Source of the DNA: Pseudomaricurvus sp. HS19
GTDB lineage: Bacteria > Pseudomonadota > Gammaproteobacteria > Pseudomonadales > Cellvibrionaceae
Direction of reading: 5' to 3'
NCBI RefSeq assembly: GCF_009857815.1
Contig: NZ_WVVW01000008.1
Coordinates: 1 to 64,000 of the forward strand
Length of the DNA: 64,000 nucleotides
In this document: piece by piece, positions 59,732 through 64,000 of the stretch
How the letters are laid out: every line of letters begins with the position of its first letter
Numbering within the stretch: the stretch's first letter is position 1
Translations under genes and position numbers: made by a program
The notes under the pieces: generated by a model
The model's database searches: none
Told to the model about the DNA's origin: nothing
The model's input: only the letters and a program-made list of their open reading frames with translations

Positions 59732-60880
59732 ATGACTGGGTCAACAGCGGTAAACTTCAACAAAAATCACCTGGACGAGATTCTGCACAGGATTGGTCCA
59801 CAGATCGCCGATAACGGCAAACTGGCAGACGCCACCGACACTCTGTCGCAGGACAACTATCGCCTGCTGCGTGAGGCGCGGGTCTTTTCAGCCATGGTGC
59901 CCGGCACCTTTGGCGGCGGCGACCAGAGCTTTCCGGCCATGTGTGAATTCCTGCGTTCACTGGCCAAATACCACCCCTCCACCGCACTGTCGGTCTCCAT
60001 GCACCAGCATATTGTGGCGGCCAATATCTACAATCATCGTCATGGTCGTCCCGGCAAGGCGCTGTTGGAGAAGGTGGCAGGCAAGGAGCTGGTCCTGATC
60101 AGCACCGGCGCCGGTGACTGGCTGGCCTCCACCGGTTCGCTGGAGAAAGTGGAAGGCGGTTACCTGATGAACGCCACCAAGCACTTTGCCAGCGGCTCGC
60201 CGGCAGGCGATGTACTGGTGACATCGGCGCCCTACCACGATCCGGTGGAAGGTTGGCAGGTATTTCATTTTCCTGTCTCTACCCTGTCAGAGGGTGTGAC
60301 CATTCTGGATAACTGGGCGCCCATGGGCATGCGCGGTTCCGGCTCCAACAGCGTCACCCTGGAGAATGTGTTTATTCCCGAAGAGAGCATCGCGGCACGT
60401 CGTCCCCGCGGCGATTACCACATGATGTGGTCGGTGATCCTGCCGGTAGCCTTGCCGCTGATCATGTCGGTCTATCGCGGTATTGCCGAGCTGGCAGCGG
60501 AGAAGGCCCGTGAGCGTTGCAAGGAGAGCAGTGATCCGGTGACCCCATATATTCTCGGTGAGATGGAGAACGCCCTGACCGTGGCCCAGCTGGCGGTGGA
60601 TGACATGATCAAGCGCATGGAAAACTTCAACTATGAAGCCACCCTGGAGACCGTGAATGAGGTGATCAAGCGCAAGACCATCGCTGCGGAAGCCTGCAAG
60701 CGCTGCGCCGCCAAAGCGGTAGAAGCCTGTGGTGGTCCCGGCTTCCTGCGCGCCTTTGGCATCGAGTCGCTGTTGCGGGATGTGACCGCATCCCACTTCC
60801 ACCCCATGCAGGAGAAGCGCCAGCACCTGTTCACCGGCTCTCTGGCGATGGGTAACGAGCCTCCAAGCCAGGCTTTCTGA
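59732..60880 (+). CDS. acyl-CoA dehydrogenase-fold flavoprotein (likely two-component monooxygenase oxygenase)
   Basis: 382 residues; ATG preceded by ATGAGGTAG. Acyl-CoA dehydrogenase fold: VPGTFGGGDQSFPAM, LSVSMHQHI, LISTGAGDWLAS, NATKHFASGSPAGDVLVTSA, GMRGSGSNSVTLENVFIP, and AVEACGGPGFLRAFGIESLLRDVTA. Catalytic Glu of true dehydrogenases is not evident. Adjacent flavin reductase and HxlR genes suggest a DszC/HsaA-like flavin monooxygenase acting on a hydrophobic ring substrate. A plain dehydrogenase remains possible. Confidence 0.85.
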   Translation: MTGSTAVNFNKNHLDEILHRIGPQIADNGKLADATDTLSQDNYRLLREARVFSAMVPGTFGGGDQSFPAMCEFLRSLAKYHPSTALSVSMHQHIVAANIYNHRHGRPGKALLEKVAGKELVLISTGAGDWLASTGSLEKVEGGYLMNATKHFASGSPAGDVLVTSAPYHDPVEGWQVFHFPVSTLSEGVTILDNWAPMGMRGSGSNSVTLENVFIPEESIAARRPRGDYHMMWSVILPVALPLIMSVYRGIAELAAEKARERCKESSDPVTPYILGEMENALTVAQLAVDDMIKRMENFNYEATLETVNEVIKRKTIAAEACKRCAAKAVEACGGPGFLRAFGIESLLRDVTASHFHPMQEKRQHLFTGSLAMGNEPPSQAF

Positions 60881-60909
60881 CCCTGCACCGTCTCAACGGT
60901 GTTTTGCCT

Positions 60910-60941
60910 GCCCCCTGCCGGTGACGGCCGGGGGCTTTTTT
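60910..60941 (+). terminator. rho-independent terminator
   Basis: GCCCCC/GGGGGC outer stem with inner GCCG-GTGA-CGGC, followed by TTTTTT. It ends the flavin reductase/monooxygenase operon. Confidence 0.92.
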
Positions 60942-60978
60942 GTTCTGAATCCGGCTCAGGTCCTGCAAACCAAAGTTC

Positions 60979-61005
60979 GTCACTCCCGCGCAGGCGGGAG
61001 TCCAT
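60979..61005. repeat. CACTCCCGCGCAGGCGGGAGTC repeat
   Basis: Perfect inverted arms ACTCCCGC/GCGGGAGT; same family as the copy at 43171-43197 (CATTCCCGCGAAGGCGGGAATG). Confidence 0.8.
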
Positions 61006-61058
61006 ATTCGCCCGTGTCCATCATTTTTCTCAGCTTTCCGGGCAGGTGTTTGTGCTTA

Positions 61059-61086
61059 TGTAGTGCACTGCTACAGATAGTGTAGT
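61059..61086. promoter_or_regulatory. TGTAGT half-site cluster upstream of sulfatase unit
   Basis: TGTAG-TGCACTG-CTACA at 61059-61075, with another TGTAGT at 61081-61086, so the TGTAGT half-sites are 22 bases (two helical turns) apart. The half-site equals that of the dyad next to the HxlR gene. Confidence 0.5.
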
Positions 61087-61170
61087 GCGTTAATACACTG
61101 CGTTCAGTATTGCCAAAGCGTGACATTTCATACTCTGACATCAACGGCAAACGGGTTGGAGGAGATGACA

Positions 61171-61383
61171 ATGGAACGCGCACTGGAATACCGCAAAAAT
61201 CATCTGCTGGCGAAAGGCATTGTGTTCGCCGCCTACATGATCATCAGCATTATCGGCATCGAGTTTGGCAACCCCTACCTGGCTCTGACCCTGGGTACGC
61301 CCATCTGGTTTTTCGGGGTCAATGCGGTGGCCTATCTGGTGGAGTGCCTGCAGGGCCACGAGCATCTGCATCATCGCATTTAG
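61171..61383 (+). CDS. small membrane protein, unknown function
   Basis: 70 residues from ATG 61171 (GGAGGAG 6 bases upstream). Two membrane segments: [22 protein letters not shown] and [21 protein letters not shown], and a His-rich C terminus (HEHLHHRI) that could bind metal. Located between the TGTAGT cluster and the sulfatase, 80 bases ahead of it, so probably cotranscribed. Confidence 0.75.
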   Translation: MERALEYRKNHLLAKGIVFAAYMIISIIGIEFGNPYLALTLGTPIWFFGVNAVAYLVECLQGHEHLHHRI

Positions 61384-61463
61384 TCCAATGGCCAGCGCGG
61401 GAAATTTGGGCTATGGTTGCCGTGTTCCGCAATGGGGCGACTCAAATTCTCAGCAAGGTAGCG

Positions 61464-63068
61464 ATGATGATGAAAACGACATGGTTGAAGTCGGCCGCAC
61501 GGCTGGCAGCAGCTCTGGTGACAGCGGCCGTAGCCAGTCAGGCTGCGCAGGCGCAAGAGCAGAAGCCCAATATCCTGGTGATCTGGGGTGACGATATTGG
61601 CTGGCAGAACGTCAGTGCCTACGGTATGGGCACCATGGGGTATACCACTCCCAATATCGACAGCATTGGCACAGAAGGGGTGCGCTTTACAGATCATTAC
61701 GCACAGCCCTCCTGCACCGCCGGTCGCGCAGCGTTTATCACTGGGCAGTACCCCATTCGCTCAGGCATGACCACCGTGGGACAGCCGGGTGACAAACTGG
61801 GCCTGCAGGCAAAATCCCCGAGTCTGGCAGAGGTGCTGAAGGGCGCCGGTTATGCCACTGGCCAGTTTGGTAAGAACCACCTGGGCGATCGCAACGAACA
61901 CCTGCCTACTGTGCACGGCTTCGATGAGTTCTTTGGCAACCTCTATCACCTCAATACCCAGGAAGAGGCCGAGCAGCGGGATTACCAGAACTTTGGCAAG
62001 GCCTATGCCGGCAGTCTGGAAGCCTACGAGAAGAAGTTCGGTACCCGCGGAGTGCTGCACTGTACCGCCAGCGACAAGAGCGACTCTACTGAGGACCCTC
62101 GCTTTGGTGTCATGGGTAAGCAGAAGTGTAAAGACACCGGCCCCCTGACCCAGGAGCGCATGAAGGACTTTGATGCCGGTGAGGTCATTCCGAAGGCATT
62201 GGCGTTTATGAAAAAAGCCAAGTCGGAAGGCAAGCCTTTCTTCGTCTGGCTCAATACCACCCGCATGCACCTTTACACCCGTCTTGACGATAAGTGGCGC
62301 TACGCCGCCGAGAAGTACAGCTCCGAGGCGGACTATCACGGTTCAGGGATGCTGCAACACGATCACGATATCGGCCTGGTACTGGATTTCCTCAGCGCCA
62401 GCGGCCTGAAAGACAACACCATCGTCTGGTACTCCACCGACAATGGCCCTGAGCACTCCTCCTGGCCTCACGGTGCCACCACGCCGTTCCGCGGTGAGAA
62501 GATGACCACTTACGAAGGTGGTGTGCGTGTCATCTCCATGCTGACCTGGCCCGGTAAGGTCAAGCCCGGCACCGTGCTCAATGGTATCCAGGGGCACCAG
62601 GATATGTTCACCAGTCTGGCGGCTGCTGCCGGTGTGAAGGATGTGGCTGCCGATATGATGAAGCAGAAGAAGCAGTACATTGACGGTGTCAACAACGTGC
62701 CCTACTGGCAGGGCAAGGCTGATCACTCCGCCCGCAATCACATCTTCTACTACTACGAAAGCAAGCTGACCGCCGTGCGTATGGGGCCGTGGAAATTCCA
62801 CTTCTCCACCAAGGAAGACTACTACGCTAATCTGGTGCCGCGCACTGCGCCCCTGGTCTTTAACATCCGCATGGATCCGTTTGAGAGTTACGATAACAAG
62901 GACTCCTACGGCCACCTGCTGCAGAAGGTCTCCTGGCTGATGCAGCCGATGGGAGAGCTGATGCAACAGCACCTGATGACCATGGCCAAGTACCCGCCGG
63001 TGCAGGGGGGCAAGAGCTTTGATATGTCCAATGTAGTTCAGGAATTTATCAATAAATCCAAGCAGTAA
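61464..63068 (+). CDS. secreted arylsulfatase (sulfatase family, FGly type)
   Basis: 534 residues from ATG 61464 (AAGGTAG upstream); signal peptide about 1-30 (ending ASQAAQA). Sulfatase metal/active-site residues: [11 protein letters not shown] (Asp-Asp), [19 protein letters not shown] with Cys as the formylglycine precursor (C-T-A-G-R, a C-x-A-x-R variant of C-x-P-x-R), GKNHLGDRN, and [16 protein letters not shown]. It should hydrolyse sulfate esters outside the cytoplasm. No maturase is visible nearby. It complements the sulfotransferase and alkylsulfatase-like genes elsewhere in the window. Confidence 0.93.
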   Translation: MMMKTTWLKSAARLAAALVTAAVASQAAQAQEQKPNILVIWGDDIGWQNVSAYGMGTMGYTTPNIDSIGTEGVRFTDHYAQPSCTAGRAAFITGQYPIRSGMTTVGQPGDKLGLQAKSPSLAEVLKGAGYATGQFGKNHLGDRNEHLPTVHGFDEFFGNLYHLNTQEEAEQRDYQNFGKAYAGSLEAYEKKFGTRGVLHCTASDKSDSTEDPRFGVMGKQKCKDTGPLTQERMKDFDAGEVIPKALAFMKKAKSEGKPFFVWLNTTRMHLYTRLDDKWRYAAEKYSSEADYHGSGMLQHDHDIGLVLDFLSASGLKDNTIVWYSTDNGPEHSSWPHGATTPFRGEKMTTYEGGVRVISMLTWPGKVKPGTVLNGIQGHQDMFTSLAAAAGVKDVAADMMKQKKQYIDGVNNVPYWQGKADHSARNHIFYYYESKLTAVRMGPWKFHFSTKEDYYANLVPRTAPLVFNIRMDPFESYDNKDSYGHLLQKVSWLMQPMGELMQQHLMTMAKYPPVQGGKSFDMSNVVQEFINKSKQ

Positions 63069-63077
63069 TCGCCATAG

Positions 63078-63101
63078 GCTGCCGTCCCCCGGGACGGCAG
63101 C
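63078..63101. terminator. perfect hairpin after the sulfatase gene
   Basis: GCTGCCGTCCC-CC-GGGACGGCAGC, an 11-bp stem, 10 bases after the sulfatase stop. No T run, so a weak or rho-dependent terminator. Confidence 0.6.
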
Positions 63102-63154
63102 GACTTCGAATTTCCCCTCTCTGTTTCTCCCTTCTCGTATCTTTGAGACCTTGT

Positions 63155-63616
63155 ATGCCTGTTGTCGAATACCGGGAACTTGCCGGCGTTAAGCCAGCGC
63201 TGTTTCTGCCGCTCCTGAACAGTGCCAGGGTACGCCAGCACCTGATGACACATGCTGCATTTACCGAGGAATCGGCGGCAGCCTGGTTACAGGAAAAGCG
63301 TGATCTGAACACCCGCAAGGGGTGTTGGCTCAGGGCCGTATGGCAGGCTGGCACGCTCGCCGGGTGGTGCGGAATTCAGCCGGACGCCGATCATTTTGAG
63401 CTGGCCATTGTGCTGGCGGATGATCACTGGGGCATCGGCCCGCAGATTTTTCGTGAGCTGATGCGGCAGGCGAAAGCCCTGGGTCATCCTGTGGTTTACA
63501 TTCACCTGCTGCACACCCGGCCGGAGTACAACTTCCTGCGCAAGCGGGCCAGTCGTGTGCTTGCCAGTGAACTGAATGGCCACCGTTTTATCACCTATGA
63601 ACTGCCAACTGGTTGA
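63155..63616 (+). CDS. GNAT family N-acetyltransferase
   Basis: 153 residues from ATG 63155. The sequence (LLNSARVRQHLMTHAAFTEES, GTLAGWCGIQPDADHFELAIVLADDHWGIGPQIFRELMRQAKALG) fits the GNAT fold, with motif A around the GIGPQIF segment in place of the usual R/Q-x-x-G-x-G. Substrate unknown. Separate from the sulfatase transcript by a hairpin. Confidence 0.75.
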   Translation: MPVVEYRELAGVKPALFLPLLNSARVRQHLMTHAAFTEESAAAWLQEKRDLNTRKGCWLRAVWQAGTLAGWCGIQPDADHFELAIVLADDHWGIGPQIFRELMRQAKALGHPVVYIHLLHTRPEYNFLRKRASRVLASELNGHRFITYELPTG

Positions 63617-63731
63617 CTGTGGGGTGTGAGGCTCTCATCAGAAGCTGGCGGAGCCAGCTGCTATAGTGCGGTGCTAACGAGTGGTGCCGGGATAGGCGCC
63701 GTATTTCTCCAGTAATCAATCAGGAGCCGAT

Positions 63732-64000
63732 GTGGAAACGGTCAACAGGGAACAGGTTACTGCCGGGCAGGCGGTCTACAGTAAATTCACTCTCGCCATT
63801 TACGACGCGCTGGTGCTGGGTTTTTCCTGCCGCTGGTTGTGGCGCTGTGACGCGAGCCTGATGCTGGAGCAGTACGATCACCTCGCCAGCGACAACCACC
63901 TCGATGTAGGGGTGGGCAGTGGCTACTTTCCCGATCGCTGCTACTTCTCATCGCTGAAGCCACGTATCGCCCTGATGGACCTGAATGAAAGCTCACTGGC
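63732..64000 (+). CDS. class I SAM-dependent methyltransferase (partial, runs past window end)
   Basis: Open frame from GTG 63732, with CAGGAG 6-7 bases upstream, to the end of the window (89 codons). It shows VYSKFTLAIYDALVLGFSCRWLW and motif I HLDVGVGSGYFPDRCYF followed by IALMDLNESSL (the acidic residue of motif II). An ATG two bases earlier is in another frame that stops after about 45 codons. Function beyond SAM-dependent methylation cannot be set. Confidence 0.85.
   Translation, partial: METVNREQVTAGQAVYSKFTLAIYDALVLGFSCRWLWRCDASLMLEQYDHLASDNHLDVGVGSGYFPDRCYFSSLKPRIALMDLNESSL

Noticed and set aside
59732-60880. Naming the pair dszC or hsaA
   Set aside because: The fold and flavin reductase partner fit, but no substrate-specific residues can be confirmed by eye and other pathway genes (dszA/B, hsaC/D) are not in the window.
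61110-61463. 118-residue N-terminal extension of the sulfatase
   Set aside because: The extension lacks family features and overlaps a separate small membrane-protein gene; the ATG at 61464 gives a proper signal peptide and ribosome site.

Overview
The window is about 64 kb of GC-rich chromosome (AT-richer only in a few islets) from a gammaproteobacterium. A Crc-type regulator divergent from pyrE, TamA/TamB, Tex, MscS, TonB-dependent uptake and many lipid- or steroid-type catabolic oxidoreductases with sulfatase and sulfotransferase genes suggest a marine or aquatic relative of Pseudomonas, probably of the Cellvibrionales type (Halieaceae or Spongiibacteraceae). That placement is inference; no rRNA or marker phylogeny is possible here.

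Layout. 1-8 kb is housekeeping: tRNA-Arg(CCG), crc-like, pyrE, a coiled-coil secreted protein, a MAPEG protein, tex, an EVE-domain protein, smrA and mscS. 8.2-13.5 kb is tamB-tamA on the minus strand (tamA appears to start with TTG), followed by an isolated 39-residue ORF and a repeat-rich gap. 14.1-35 kb is a long accessory catabolic region: an SDR/MDR/metallo-beta-lactamase-fold operon divergent from an AraC regulator, a carboxylesterase, a sulfotransferase, an AT-rich acyltransferase with an SGNH domain, then TetR, SDR, SnoaL-like proteins, an amidohydrolase, an epimerase, an aldo/keto reductase, an alpha/beta hydrolase, a dienelactone hydrolase and a TonB-dependent receptor (35.4-37.6 kb). 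These look like parts of uptake and hydrolytic/oxidative breakdown of an unidentified organic substrate. 37.6-44.8 kb holds two tandem paralogous lipoproteins, a CDP-alcohol phosphatidyltransferase beside a CarS (CDP-archaeol synthase)-like protein, an SDR divergent from a MarR/GbsR regulator with a palindrome over its start, an MDR reductase, a NADAR protein and an acyl-CoA-synthetase-like ligase.

45.0-51.1 kb is the most unusual part. A series of mostly short, AT-richer, promoter-poor genes, all on the plus strand, are separated by attC-like sites. Several cassettes begin with a core (GTTATAGC, GTTATGCA, GTTAGGCAT) whose exact reverse complement opens the attC at their own far end, the structural signature of integron gene cassettes. 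No integrase is visible, so this is an integrase-less array (CALIN) or the tail of a chromosomal integron. Cargo includes a DUF262 plus HEPN pair, a GIY-YIG/DUF4357 nuclease, membrane proteins of unknown function, GNAT acetyltransferases and a tRNA-like fold. The distal end is decaying: two genes carry single-base frameshifts, and just beyond the array an alpha/beta hydrolase has an in-frame stop.

52-64 kb returns to chromosomal genes: a CPBP protease, YbaK, a Na+/H+ antiporter-like carrier, an SGNH hydrolase, an HxlR regulator divergent from a flavin reductase plus acyl-CoA-dehydrogenase-fold pair (a likely two-component monooxygenase), a small membrane protein, a secreted sulfatase, a GNAT protein and a methyltransferase cut by the window end. 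TGTAGT half-sites occur both beside the HxlR gene and ahead of the sulfatase unit. At least four families of short palindromic or tandem repeats sit in the gaps.
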